From positions 186,001 through 250,000 of the forward strand of contig CAJTLW010000002.1 in assembly GCA_910577515.1 (NCBI GenBank): 64,000 bases of DNA. Reading direction: 5' to 3'. This DNA comes from an uncultured Vampirovibrio sp. GTDB taxonomy: Bacteria > Cyanobacteriota > Vampirovibrionia > Gastranaerophilales > Gastranaerophilaceae. A model generated the notes under the pieces. The model was given only the letters and a program-made list of their open reading frames with translations, made no database searches and was not told the origin of the DNA. The translations under genes were made by a program, and so were the position numbers. Positions 45,469 through 53,407 of the stretch are shown one piece after another (positions within the stretch are counted from its first letter, which is position 1; the number at the start of each line of letters is the position of its first letter).

Positions 45469-46291
45469 ATACTATTGATTTAGCTAATCTGTCAGTACGC
45501 GTTGTGCTTAAAATATTTCTAAGTTTCATGATTGCCTGCGCATGAAGCTGGCAAACCCTTGATTCTGAAACGTTTATGGCTTCGCCTATTTCTTTTAAAG
45601 TCATGTTTTCATGATAATAGAAAACCAAGAGCATCCGTTCGCGCTCTGGCAGCTTTTTTAGGGCAAATTCCAGCTCTCTTTTTGCGTCTTTCTTTTCAAC
45701 TGCTTCTTCAGGACGTTCGGATTTTTTATCTTCAATTGTATCAATGATTTCAACACTCTCTTCTCCCTGCCCTTTTTTATCGTAAAGGGAATCAACCCCT
45801 GTATCTTGCGATAAGATTTCCTCCACCTTTTCTTTTTCTAAGCCCATATATTCTGCAATTTCGGATGTGGTGGGGTTTCTGTCAAGTTCTTGCTTTAGGG
45901 TTTCAATAGCCTGTTTTATATCTTTGATTTTTTTTCTAACTGTTCTTGGAAGCCAGTCTGCAGCTCTAATTCTATCTATAATGCTTCCTCTTATCCGCAT
46001 TAAGGCATAAGTTTCAAATTTTGCACCTTTTTGGGGCGAAAATTTTTCAACCGCATCAATCAGGCCTTCGACACCATAGCTTGTAATATCCTCATAGCCG
46101 TATGTTGGCGGTAAATTTACCTTAATTCTGCCAATTACATAGCGGGTTAAATATATATATTGAACGATTAATTTATCCCGAACGGCTTTATTTGTTTTAT
46201 CCTCAAGATAAATTTTCCAAAGCTCTGCAACCTCTTCATCAGACAGTTTTACAATTTTTTTAAAAGAATCTATTTCAAAATTTTCACTCAT
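45467..46291 (-). CDS. FliA/WhiG-family RNA polymerase sigma factor
   Basis: Group 3 sigma factor, 274 residues. Region 2: AVRDKLIVQYIYLTRYVIGRI, GYEDITSYGVEGLIDAVEKF (core binding) and FETYALMRIRGSIIDRIRAADWLPR (-10 reading), which is the FliA/SigF pattern. Region 3 NPTTSEIAEYMGLEKEKVEEIL and region 4 LPERERMLLVFYYHENMTLKEIGEAINVSESRVCQLHAQA (-35 helix). An acidic loop (residues 160-205) separates 3 and 4. No flagellar genes are nearby; in non-motile bacteria such factors can control pili, envelope or development. Start ATG at 46291. Confidence 0.93.
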   Translation of the reverse strand: MSENFEIDSFKKIVKLSDEEVAELWKIYLEDKTNKAVRDKLIVQYIYLTRYVIGRIKVNLPPTYGYEDITSYGVEGLIDAVEKFSPQKGAKFETYALMRIRGSIIDRIRAADWLPRTVRKKIKDIKQAIETLKQELDRNPTTSEIAEYMGLEKEKVEEILSQDTGVDSLYDKKGQGEESVEIIDTIEDKKSERPEEAVEKKDAKRELEFALKKLPERERMLLVFYYHENMTLKEIGEAINVSESRVCQLHAQAIMKLRNILSTTRTDRLAKSIV

Positions 46292-46330
46292 CTTTTAATT
46301 TTTCCAAGTCTTTACACAAAACCAAAATTG

Positions 46331-46389
46331 CTTGTAAAATCAATGCTTTACAAGTTTTTTATGATAGCAATTTACATTTCTATTGTCTA
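46331..46389 (-). promoter_or_regulatory. promoter and leader hairpin of the sigma factor gene
   Basis: Minus strand TAGACA (46389-46384), a 17-bp spacer and TATCAT (46366-46361). The leader then contains a perfect 8-bp stem, CTTGTAAA/TTTACAAG (46354-46347 and 46338-46331), about 40 nt before the ATG. Confidence 0.55.
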
Positions 46390-46530
46390 AAAATTAAGGG
46401 TTTATTGCATCATTTATTCAGATGAAAGTGTAAAGAAATGTTACACAAAATGGATGAGATTTTGAAACTACTACACTTGTGTCGATTAATAGTAGCTGCT
46501 GCAGGCATTTTCACAGAGGAAAATTATTTT

Positions 46531-46566
46531 ATGAAGGGAAAATTTATCAAACAAATGGCAGGTTAA
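46531..46566 (+). CDS. possible 11-codon peptide gene
   Basis: ATG at 46531 with AGAGGAAA 10 nt upstream opens an 11-residue basic peptide (MKGKFIKQMAG) ending at 46566. The ribosome site is better than for many genes here, but the frame is too short to judge. It overlaps the end of the convergent regulator gene. Confidence 0.25.
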   Translation: MKGKFIKQMAG

Positions 46567-46769
46567 TGTTTTTCGACCCATTCAATTTTGTAACCGAGAA
46601 CATCTGCAATTTGTAAAATTTCATTATATTTAAGTGTTTGACGGTTTATTTTTGTATTAAAGTTTTGTACTGTATCGCTCCAGCCGTATTTTTCTATAAG
46701 TCTGGAATGGACCTCTTTTATGCTTAAATTATTTTGTGCAATATATCCCTTGATGAAATTTTTTTTCAT
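46563..46769 (-). CDS. small DUF6471-like helix-turn-helix protein
   Basis: 68 residues. NFIKGYIAQNNLSIKEVHSRLIEKYGWSDTVQNFNTKINRQTLKYNEILQIADVLG reads as a compact five-helix DNA-binding fold; it resembles DUF6471/XRE-like proteins. The upstream region contains three evenly spaced direct repeats (46780-46862) that could be its operator. Divergent from a 54-codon gene. Minus-strand ribosome site AGGAT precedes the ATG. Confidence 0.72.
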   Translation of the reverse strand: MKKNFIKGYIAQNNLSIKEVHSRLIEKYGWSDTVQNFNTKINRQTLKYNEILQIADVLGYKIEWVEKH

Positions 46770-46779
46770 AAAATCCTAA

Positions 46780-46862
46780 ATTGTTTTAATAAAATAAAAC
46801 TCGATAAAAGAAAACAATTGTTTTATTATATAGATAATTATTTAACTTGAACTATTGTTTAA
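46780..46862. repeat. three direct repeats at exact 37-bp intervals
   Basis: ATTGTTTTA at 46780 and 46817 and ATTGTTTAA at 46854, each start exactly 37 bp from the next. The middle one is part of a perfect 14-bp palindrome (AAAACAATTGTTTT, 46811-46824). They fill the divergent space between the small regulator and the 54-codon gene, so they look like operator sites. Confidence 0.5.
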
Positions 46863-46936
46863 TTTTAATTTAAAGCATTGAAAATATCAAATGCTTTACA
46901 TTTTGTAACCCCCATATTTATTAAGAAAGGAAAAAT

Positions 46937-47101
46937 ATGAATATAGATGAAAAAATTGAAGCAAGGCTGAGAGTCCTTGAAGAATGTATAAAAGAAGCCA
47001 TAGAAATCCTTCTTGATGCCTATAATGAAAAAAGCTTCATTTCCCACCTCTTTTATATGAAACAAGATGAGGACGAAAATAAAACCCTTACAAATTCTTA
47101 A
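46937..47101 (+). CDS. small acidic hypothetical protein, 54 codons
   Basis: MNIDEKIEARLRVLEECIKE opens a 54-residue helical, acidic protein (EEC...DAYNEKS, tail KQDEDENKT). AGAAAGGAAA lies 6-8 nt before the ATG. It overlaps the 3' end of convergent ilvN by 14 bp. The helix has heptad spacing and could dimerise. Divergent pairing with the small regulator and the good ribosome site argue that it is real. No family recognised. Confidence 0.5.
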   Translation: MNIDEKIEARLRVLEECIKEAIEILLDAYNEKSFISHLFYMKQDEDENKTLTNS

Positions 47102-47594
47102 TATTTACAAACTGATTACTGCGGCTCATTGCAATTTTTCCGCTTCTTACAAATTCTTTCACGCCATAAGGTTTGATAAGCTCTGCAAGTGCCTGAATTT
47201 GTTTTTCAGACCCGACAGTCTGAATCGTATAAGATTTATCTGTTACATCAATTATTTTTGACCCTGTGGCATCCACTATTCTTAAAATATCAGATTTTTC
47301 TTCATCTTTACAGTTTAATTTTAAAAGTGCTACTTCGCACTCAAGTGCCTCATTTAAATTTAAATCTGCAACCTTAATAACGGGAATAAGGCGGTTTAAT
47401 TGTTTATTTATCTGTTCAATTGCAGCATTATCACCATCTGTTACAATTGTTATTCTTGAATAAAGCCTGTCAATTGTTGGTGCAACGGTTAAGCTTTCAA
47501 TATTGTATCCTCTTCCTGAAAAAAGGTCTACAACTCTTGAAAGTACGCCTGATTCATTTGTTACAAGTATTGATATTGTATGAAAAACGCCCAT
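47088..47594 (-). CDS. ilvN: acetolactate synthase small (regulatory) subunit
   Basis: Valine-binding regulatory chain. 168 residues, full length: ACT domain with HTISILVTNESGVLSRVVDLFSGRGYNIESLTVAPT, then SRITIVTDGD, and a second ACT-like half ending RSGKIAMSR. It starts 27 bp after ilvB. ilvC and ilvD are not in the window. Confidence 0.96.
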   Translation of the reverse strand: MGVFHTISILVTNESGVLSRVVDLFSGRGYNIESLTVAPTIDRLYSRITIVTDGDNAAIEQINKQLNRLIPVIKVADLNLNEALECEVALLKLNCKDEEKSDILRIVDATGSKIIDVTDKSYTIQTVGSEKQIQALAELIKPYGVKEFVRSGKIAMSRSNQFVNIKNL

Positions 47595-47621
47595 TTATTA
47601 AATCCTCTTATAAAATTCTTC

Positions 47622-49337
47622 TTATTTTACAGCACATTCGTTTGATAATAAAACCTTTGTCAAAGGCTCACCTGCAAGCACCCAAGGGTATACCATCTCA
47701 AAGTTTTCAACCACAAAATCAATGAAAACCGGAGATTTTGATTCTATAGCTTTTTTAATTGCAGGTTCAATTTCATCTTCATGTTCTACCCGAATGCCAA
47801 CTGCACCATAAGCTTCAGCCACTTTTACAAAATCAGGAGCTGAAATTTTTGTTTCGCTGTAGTGCTTATCAAAAAGTTTTTCCTGCCATTGGCGCACCAT
47901 CCCAAGGTAGCCATTATTTATAATGCAGTTAATTACTTTAAAGCCATAATCTACGCAGGTTGCAAGCTCCTGAATATTCATCTGAATTGAGCCATCCCCT
48001 GCAATATTTAACACTAATTGTTCAGGTTTTCCAGCACATGCTCCCATTGCAGCAGGGAATCCAAAGCCCATAGTTCCTAAACCGCCTGATGTTATGAGTT
48101 TTCTTGGTTTGTTAAACTGGAATAGCTGTGCTGCCCACATTTGGTGCTGACCAACTTCAGTGCATACAATTGGTTCATATTTTTTGGTTGCTTCATAAAG
48201 TTTTTGAATAACAGTAATTGCGCTTAATTTTTCTCCGCTAAATGGCGGCATAGCGCGCTTTTGCTTCCATTCATCAATTTGGGCAAACCATTTATCTTTA
48301 TCATCTTTATAAATATTTGGCTGTTTCTTTTCAAGGTATTCAATCATACCAAGCAATACATTCTTGCAATCTCCTACAATAGGAATATCAGCCTTAACAT
48401 TTTTAGAAATTGAACAAGGGTCAATATCAACATGGATAACATGCGAATCTCTTGCAAAGCGCTTTAGACACCCCGTAATTCTGTCATTAAAACGTGTACC
48501 TAATGCTAAAATAACATCTGCATGTACAACCGCATAATTTGCCCAATAATTTCCGTGCATCCCAAGCATTCCAAGGCTTGAATCCAATGAATCAGGGTAA
48601 GTTCCCGTTCCCATAAGAGTATGGGTTACAGGTGCCTGAATTAATTGTGCAAGTTTTTGGAGCTCTTTATGTGCATCGCTCATCAAAACTCCGCCGCCTG
48701 AGATAATTACCGGTCTATGTGCTTCTGTAAGCATTTTTACAGCTTTTGCAATTTGAAGCGGATGGCCTTTATAATTTGGATTATACCCTGCAAGTTTAAT
48801 GGTTTCAGGGTATTCAAAAGCAGATTTTGCAGTTTGAACATCTCTTGGAAGGTCAATCACAACAGGACCGGGTTTTCCTGTTGTCGCAATATGAAACGCT
48901 TCTTTTATAACTCTTGGAATATCTTTAATATCTTTAACAAGATAATTATGTTTACAGCATGAGCGTGTAATGCCAACTATATCAGCCTCTTGGAATGCAT
49001 CGTTCCCGATTTGTGCCAGCCCTACCTGCCCTGTCAAAACAACAATCGGATATCCGTCATAATAAGCATTTGCAATACCAGTTATAGTGTTACAAGCACC
49101 AGGCCCTGATGTAACAAGCGCAACACCACATTTTCCTGTTGCTCTTGCATACCCTTCTGCAGCATGGATTGCAGCCTGTTCATGGCGAACAAGATAGTGT
49201 TTTATTTCATTTTGATTATAAAGTGCATCGTAAATTTTAATAACCTGACCGCCCGGATAGCCGAAAATCTCTGTCACACCTTCTTTTACAAGGGATTTTA
49301 AAATTATTTCGGCACCTGAATATAGTTCTTTTGTCAT
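47622..49337 (-). CDS. ilvB: acetolactate synthase large (catalytic) subunit
   Basis: Thiamine-diphosphate enzyme condensing pyruvate for Val/Leu/Ile synthesis. 571 residues from ATG 49337, with GGAG 12 nt upstream (a TTG at 49355 is in frame). FGYPGGQVIKIYDAL, RHEQAAIHAAEGYARATGKCGVALVTSGPGACN (catalytic Glu), the FAD-region RFNDRITG, and the ThDP motif GDGSIQMNIQELATCVDYGFKVINCIINN. First gene of ilvBN. The divergent neighbour is the SulP transporter, 62 bp away. No leader peptide rich in branched amino acids was seen. Confidence 0.96.
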   Translation of the reverse strand: MTKELYSGAEIILKSLVKEGVTEIFGYPGGQVIKIYDALYNQNEIKHYLVRHEQAAIHAAEGYARATGKCGVALVTSGPGACNTITGIANAYYDGYPIVVLTGQVGLAQIGNDAFQEADIVGITRSCCKHNYLVKDIKDIPRVIKEAFHIATTGKPGPVVIDLPRDVQTAKSAFEYPETIKLAGYNPNYKGHPLQIAKAVKMLTEAHRPVIISGGGVLMSDAHKELQKLAQLIQAPVTHTLMGTGTYPDSLDSSLGMLGMHGNYWANYAVVHADVILALGTRFNDRITGCLKRFARDSHVIHVDIDPCSISKNVKADIPIVGDCKNVLLGMIEYLEKKQPNIYKDDKDKWFAQIDEWKQKRAMPPFSGEKLSAITVIQKLYEATKKYEPIVCTEVGQHQMWAAQLFQFNKPRKLITSGGLGTMGFGFPAAMGACAGKPEQLVLNIAGDGSIQMNIQELATCVDYGFKVINCIINNGYLGMVRQWQEKLFDKHYSETKISAPDFVKVAEAYGAVGIRVEHEDEIEPAIKKAIESKSPVFIDFVVENFEMVYPWVLAGEPLTKVLLSNECAVK

Positions 49338-49399
49338 ACTTTGCTTCAACTCCAAAAAGTGTATTTAAAAAATAGTTTTTGTTATAATCAAATTATACT

Positions 49400-51052
49400 A
49401 TGAATATAAGAAATGTGTCAGGAGATTTAATAGGCGGTTTTATCGCAGCCACAATTGCGCTTCCACAGGCTCTTGCCTTTGGTACCATGACGGGTGCAGG
49501 GGCATTAGCAGGGCTTTATGGGGCTATGTTTTTGTGTCTGTTTTCAGGGCTGTTTGGAATTAATGTTCCTTTAATTTCAGGCCCGACAGGCCCTACGGCT
49601 ATTATTATTGCATCTATTTATGCAGCTTTAGGCGGCAATGTAAGCGCTCTTTGGGCAGTTTTATTCCTTGCTTCTGTTTTTCAAATTATTCTTTCTTTTA
49701 CAAAAATTCCGAACCTTGTAAAATATGTGCCTTATCCTGTAATATCAGGCTTTATGAATGGCGTTGGGGTTATTCTTATAATTCTTCAAATTGCACCTTT
49801 AATGGGTCTTAAGACTTATTCTACCCCGCTTGCGACTTTTAAAAATATGTCGCACATTTTATCAAATATCAACACAGATGCACTTGTAATCGGACTTTTT
49901 AGCCTTGGCATCTTAATTTATACACCGAAAATTATAAAAAAATACATTCCCTCTGAAATATTTGCTCTGGTTTTTGGTACTATTTTTGCCTGGCTTTATA
50001 AGATGGATGTTCCGACAATTTCAGGGCTTACAGGTTCGCTGCCATCAATCGTGACGGCTGATTTTTCAAACATAATAAGAATTTCCACCCTTGCTGTTAT
50101 GGTAGCTGTTATTTGCTCTACAGAAAGCCTTATGAGCGGGCTTGTGGTGACATCTTTAACTAAGAAAAAAATAAACAACCAGACCCTTATTTTTGCACAG
50201 GGGATAGGAAACTCCATTGCTTCGCTTTTTGGGGGGATATCAGGCGCCGGTGCTGCTATGCGTTCTGTTGCGGCAATTAAAACTGGTGCAACAACAAAAC
50301 TTTCCACTATTTTTTGCGGCATATTAATACTTTTTGCAATTCTTTGCGGCGATGAACTTGTGAATATGGTGCCTATGGCAGCCCTTGCGGCTATTCTTAT
50401 AAGGGTTGGCTATAATATTATTGATACAAAATTTTTAAAAGTGCTTCACTGTGCGCCTAAAGAAGATTTGGCAGTGATGTTCCTTGTATTCTTCCTTACT
50501 ATTTTTCACGATATTATTTTTGCGGTAGGGGTCGGAATTACACTTTCTGCAGCACTTTTTGCAAAACAACTTGCAGATAAAACAACTCTTAATATTAAAG
50601 AAGTTGATGATAATGAAATAGCAAGGCTTGAAAAAAGATTATCGGATGAAAGTCATTATAAAATAAGAGTTGTACACATTAGAGGCGAATTTTTCTTTGG
50701 GTCTGCCTCTCAAATTATTTCGCAGTTTGAAGAATTACTAGGTACAAAACACATTATTCTTTGTTATGATTCTGATAGAAAACTTGATATCAGCGCCATT
50801 TTTGCTCTTGAAGACATTTTGATAAGATTAAAATCCCAAGGGGTAAAAATTTATCTTGTTTTAAGAAATGTTGAAATTTTAAAGCAAATTAATGAATTAA
50901 ACATAAAAAGACAGCTTGAAGATGATGAAATTTTCTTTGAAGAAATTGATGCCATTCAAAAAGCTAAAGAAGAATTAAGAAAATATATAAAAGAGGGTAA
51001 TAGCCCGTCAGTGAATAAAAAACAAGGATTTTTGTTTCATTTTAAAAAGTGA
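49400..51052 (+). CDS. SulP-family anion transporter with STAS domain
   Basis: Sulfate or bicarbonate/organic-anion carrier, 550 residues. Membrane core opens ISGDLIGGFIAATIALPQALAFG-like (here VSGDLIGGFIAATIALPQALAFG) with GPTGPTAIIIASIYAALGG and the SESLMSGL-type block CSTESLMSGLVVTSLTKKK. The C-terminal STAS domain spans about residues 415-530 (IRVVHIRGEFFFGSA, DSDRKLDISAIFALEDI). Substrate undetermined. TATAAT at 49383-49388 ends 11 nt before the ATG and no Shine-Dalgarno site is visible. Confidence 0.9.
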   Translation: MNIRNVSGDLIGGFIAATIALPQALAFGTMTGAGALAGLYGAMFLCLFSGLFGINVPLISGPTGPTAIIIASIYAALGGNVSALWAVLFLASVFQIILSFTKIPNLVKYVPYPVISGFMNGVGVILIILQIAPLMGLKTYSTPLATFKNMSHILSNINTDALVIGLFSLGILIYTPKIIKKYIPSEIFALVFGTIFAWLYKMDVPTISGLTGSLPSIVTADFSNIIRISTLAVMVAVICSTESLMSGLVVTSLTKKKINNQTLIFAQGIGNSIASLFGGISGAGAAMRSVAAIKTGATTKLSTIFCGILILFAILCGDELVNMVPMAALAAILIRVGYNIIDTKFLKVLHCAPKEDLAVMFLVFFLTIFHDIIFAVGVGITLSAALFAKQLADKTTLNIKEVDDNEIARLEKRLSDESHYKIRVVHIRGEFFFGSASQIISQFEELLGTKHIILCYDSDRKLDISAIFALEDILIRLKSQGVKIYLVLRNVEILKQINELNIKRQLEDDEIFFEEIDAIQKAKEELRKYIKEGNSPSVNKKQGFLFHFKK

Positions 51053-51080
51053 TTAACACTTTTTTAAAAGGATATTAAAA

Positions 51081-51494
51081 ATGACACAAAAACTTGAACT
51101 CTACAGATGCAATATCTGTAAAAACATCGTGGAAGTTGTTTTAAACGGCGATGGCGCACTTGTATGCTGCGGAGAAGAAATGGAACTTTTAAAGCCTGGC
51201 ACAACTGATGGCGCTAATGAAAAACATGTTCCAGTTATAGATTATGAATGCGAAGGTATAGGGGTAAAAATCAGAGTGGGGGAGCTTCCACACCCGATGG
51301 AAGAGAGCCACTACATCCAATTTATTGAAGCAATTTCTAAAAATGGAAAAACCATCCACAGAGAATATCTATACCCTGGCGAAGCCCCGCAAATTAACAT
51401 AAATTGCAGAAGCAATTTAGGAAAAGCAGACGGACTTAAAGCAATAGAATACTGCAATATCCACGGACTATACTCAACAAAAGAGGGGGAATAA
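51081..51494 (+). CDS. dfx: desulfoferrodoxin (superoxide reductase)
   Basis: Reduces superoxide to peroxide without releasing oxygen, typical of anaerobes. 137 residues with both domains: N-terminal desulforedoxin-type FeCys4 site (YRCNICKN...VCCGEEM) and the C-terminal catalytic Fe site with EKHVPVIDYE, HPMEESHYIQFIE and YCNIHGLY supplying four His and one Cys. The conserved Glu (E-K-H) is present. AAAAGG precedes the ATG. Followed 2 bp later by ferritin. Confidence 0.95.
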   Translation: MTQKLELYRCNICKNIVEVVLNGDGALVCCGEEMELLKPGTTDGANEKHVPVIDYECEGIGVKIRVGELPHPMEESHYIQFIEAISKNGKTIHREYLYPGEAPQININCRSNLGKADGLKAIEYCNIHGLYSTKEGE

Positions 51495-51496
51495 AA

Positions 51497-52000
51497 ATGA
51501 AGATGGATAATGAACTTTTGGAAGATTTAAATTCCCAGTTGAATAGAGAATTTTTTGCAGCCTATCTTTATTTTGGCATGGCAACATATTTTGCGGAAAT
51601 TAACATGGAGGGGTTTGCAAAACTCACTAAAAACCACGCAAAAGAAGAACTTGAACATGCTAAACGAATTTATGATTATATAATTCTTCGCGACGAACGG
51701 GTGAATTTGTTAAAAATAGATGCACCTGATACAAATTGGAATAATCCGATTGATGCAATTAATGCTGCTTTAGACCATGAAAAATTTGTAACAGACCATA
51801 TTCATAGAATTTATAAAAAATCAAAAGAAAAAAATGATTATGCTCTTGAAGTTTTCATACAATGGTTTGTTCAAGAGCAGGTTGAAGAAGAACATCTTTT
51901 CCAATCTATGCTTGATAAGATGAGCTATATTGAAGATTGCAGCTGTGAAATCGTAAATATTGACCGCGAATTAAAAATCGAAAGCAACTATGTAGAATAA
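51497..52000 (+). CDS. ftn: bacterial non-heme ferritin
   Basis: Iron storage and Fe2+ oxidation shell protein, 167 residues. The four-helix bundle shows LNREFFAAYLYFGMATYF (first Glu ligand), KNHAKEELEHAKRIYDYI (E-x2-H), and FIQWFVQEQVEEEHLFQSM (ferroxidase E-x-x-E). Alternative ATG at 51503. In one transcript with superoxide reductase, which fits joint defence against free iron and reactive oxygen. Tandem terminators follow. Confidence 0.96.
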   Translation: MKMDNELLEDLNSQLNREFFAAYLYFGMATYFAEINMEGFAKLTKNHAKEELEHAKRIYDYIILRDERVNLLKIDAPDTNWNNPIDAINAALDHEKFVTDHIHRIYKKSKEKNDYALEVFIQWFVQEQVEEEHLFQSMLDKMSYIEDCSCEIVNIDRELKIESNYVE

Positions 52001-52002
52001 AG

Positions 52003-52053
52003 CCGGGGTTTTATCCGGTTTTTAAAAAGCCCCTTCTTTTATAGGGGCTTTTT
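52003..52053 (+). terminator. tandem terminators after ferritin
   Basis: First hairpin CCGG...CCGG (52003-52018) with TTTTT, then AAAAAGCCCC...GGGGCTTTTT (52024-52053). The second is strong, and also works on the minus strand for higA. Confidence 0.85.
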
Positions 52054-52080
52054 AGTATTATTTTTTTGGCAAAGAAAATG

Positions 52081-52365
52081 TTAAAGTGCTATAACTTCAA
52101 CGTTATCAAGGTTTACACGTTGTCTTGCATGCCATAAATCATACTGTTGCTGCATATCAAGCCAAAATTGTGCAGATACCTTGAAGGCTTTTTCAAGTTT
52201 AATCGCCATTTCGGCTGTAATACGATTTTTGCAATTCACAAGTTCGGATGCCGTTGTTCTTGAAACACCGATTTTTAATGCAAAAGCCGAAACCGATAAA
52301 TTATAATCAGGTAAATATGTATTTTTTAATATTTCGCCGGGATGACAGGGGTTATACATTTCCAT
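52081..52365 (-). CDS. higA: HigA-type antitoxin
   Basis: 94-residue XRE/VapI-family antitoxin and autorepressor. It starts NPCHPGEILKNTYLPDYNLSVSAFALKIGVSRTTASELVNCKNRITAEMAIKLEKAF, the standard HigA pattern, and ends QYDLWHARQ. AAGAAAGGAAA lies before the ATG. It follows its toxin gene by 14 bp, the usual higBA order. Confidence 0.94.
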   Translation of the reverse strand: MEMYNPCHPGEILKNTYLPDYNLSVSAFALKIGVSRTTASELVNCKNRITAEMAIKLEKAFKVSAQFWLDMQQQYDLWHARQRVNLDNVEVIAL

Positions 52366-52379
52366 TAGTATTTCCTTTC

Positions 52380-52658
52380 TTAATGATAGTCTTTGTAATC
52401 AACTATATAAACATCTTCGTCCTTGAAATCAAAAGTTATGCGCCAATTGGCTTGTACTGCAACTGACCAAAGGCCTTTCATATCACCTTTTAATTGATGC
52501 AATCTGTATGATGGCAAAGCCAAAGGCGTCAAATCTTTCATTTTGTTTAGAGTTGATAAAATTTCTCTGATTTTATATTGATGTATTGCTTGTATTCCTT
52601 TAACAGAGCCTGTTTTAAAGAAATTTTCCAAGCCTTTGTGCTTAAATGATTTAATCAT
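52380..52658 (-). CDS. higB: HigB/RelE-superfamily toxin
   Basis: 92 residues. MIKSFKHKGLENFFKTGSVKGIQAIHQYKIREILSTLNKMKDL... with YRLHQLKGDMKGLWSVAVQANWRITFDFKDEDVYIVDYKDYH is the HigB mRNA-interferase fold; basic residues and the terminal His typical for ribosome-dependent cleavage are present. First gene of the higBA pair. Intact reading frame, so probably functional. Confidence 0.93.
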   Translation of the reverse strand: MIKSFKHKGLENFFKTGSVKGIQAIHQYKIREILSTLNKMKDLTPLALPSYRLHQLKGDMKGLWSVAVQANWRITFDFKDEDVYIVDYKDYH

Positions 52659-52704
52659 GTATCTATATTATAAACTGTAAACTAACGGTTGTCAATTGCA
52701 AGAG

Positions 52705-52884
52705 TTATAAAACTTGCAATATTTTTTCAAATTTTTTCTCCATAACGGTATTAAGGTATAAAAATTGGGGGTTCAGGCCTTCTGTTTCCTGATAAAAGAA
52801 CAGAGCATCGGTTAAAAGTGAGTTTAAATAATTTAATCCAGTCATCTCCTTTTTAATGTATTCAAGTTTTTCTTTATCGTTCAT
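52705..52884 (-). CDS. small hypothetical protein
   Basis: 59 residues from ATG 52884, which has AAAGGAGA 7 nt upstream; the longer frame to 52917 is not needed. Helical (NDKEKLEYIKKEMTGLNYLNSLLTDALFFYQET). No family recognised. Divergent from the XRE gene at 52956 with an operator-like dyad between them, so it is probably controlled by that regulator. Confidence 0.6.
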   Translation of the reverse strand: MNDKEKLEYIKKEMTGLNYLNSLLTDALFFYQETEGLNPQFLYLNTVMEKKFEKILQVL

Positions 52885-52911
52885 TTTAAAATCTCCTTTG
52901 TAAAATATCAA

Positions 52912-52949
52912 TGACATTGATTGTGAATAATGTCAGTATAGTTGATAAT
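52912..52949 (+). promoter_or_regulatory. promoter with overlapping operator-like dyad
   Basis: TGACATT (52912-52918) and AATGTCA (52929-52935) form a perfect inverted repeat with a 10-bp centre. It overlaps the -35 box of TTGTGA (52921-52926)-17-GATAAT (52944-52949). This is the usual position of an autorepressor site for the XRE protein that starts at 52956. Confidence 0.6.
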
Positions 52950-52955
52950 TTAAAA

Positions 52956-53171
52956 ATGAACAAGGAATATTTACAAAAATTTGCAAAACATTTAAAAAAA
53001 CTAAGGAAAGAAAAAGGCTTGGTACAGGATGATTTTGCTAATTTAGAAAATATTTCCCGTTCAACTCTCAGTATGGTTGAAACAGGAAAAACAGATATAA
53101 CTTTATCAAAAATAAAAATTATAGCCGATCGCCTTGGTGTTCACCCCAAAGACCTGCTTGATTTTGATTAA
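52956..53171 (+). CDS. XRE-family transcriptional regulator
   Basis: 71 residues from ATG 52956. Nearly all of it is the Cro/CI helix-turn-helix: FAKHLKKLRKEKGLVQDDFANLENISRSTLSMVETGKTDITLSKIKIIADRLGVHPKDLLDF. The -10 box ends 6 nt before the ATG and there is no Shine-Dalgarno site, so the message is probably leaderless. Earlier in-frame codons to 52911 lie within the promoter and operator. Confidence 0.88.
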   Translation: MNKEYLQKFAKHLKKLRKEKGLVQDDFANLENISRSTLSMVETGKTDITLSKIKIIADRLGVHPKDLLDFD

Positions 53172-53201
53172 TATTAAAACGATGCTATAATCAACATATA
53201 G

Positions 53202-53406
53202 ATGAACTCACAAAAGTAAGAGTAAAGAATCTGATTTCGCTAAGACAATCACTCTTAGTGCTTTTACCGGTTTTAATCGGCGGAACAATCGGGCTGAGAT
53301 TCTTACTATAACCTTGCTTTATGTGGCAATTACTGTAGGAAAAGCCCTAAAGGAAGCTGCATATCACCCTGATGTAATAAACAAAAAAGCAGATAGCAAA
53401 GAATAA
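53202..53406 (+). pseudogene. small frameshifted ORF with membrane-helix-like end
   Basis: TATAAT at 53186-53191 (TTGATT 16 bp upstream) lies 10 nt before ATG 53202, but that frame stops after five codons. The +1 frame is open from 53206 to the TAA at 53404 for 66 codons and reads THKSKSKESDFAKTITLS, then a hydrophobic ILTITLLYVAITVGKALKEAA and a polar tail. Removing one base near the ATG would join them. Either a decayed gene, an error, or an unusual start codon. Confidence 0.4.
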
Positions 53407-53407
53407 A

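Noticed and set aside
46873..46898. AAAGCATT...AATGCTTT hairpin as a terminator
   Set aside because: No T run follows on either strand; kept only as a possible dyad ahead of the 46937 gene.
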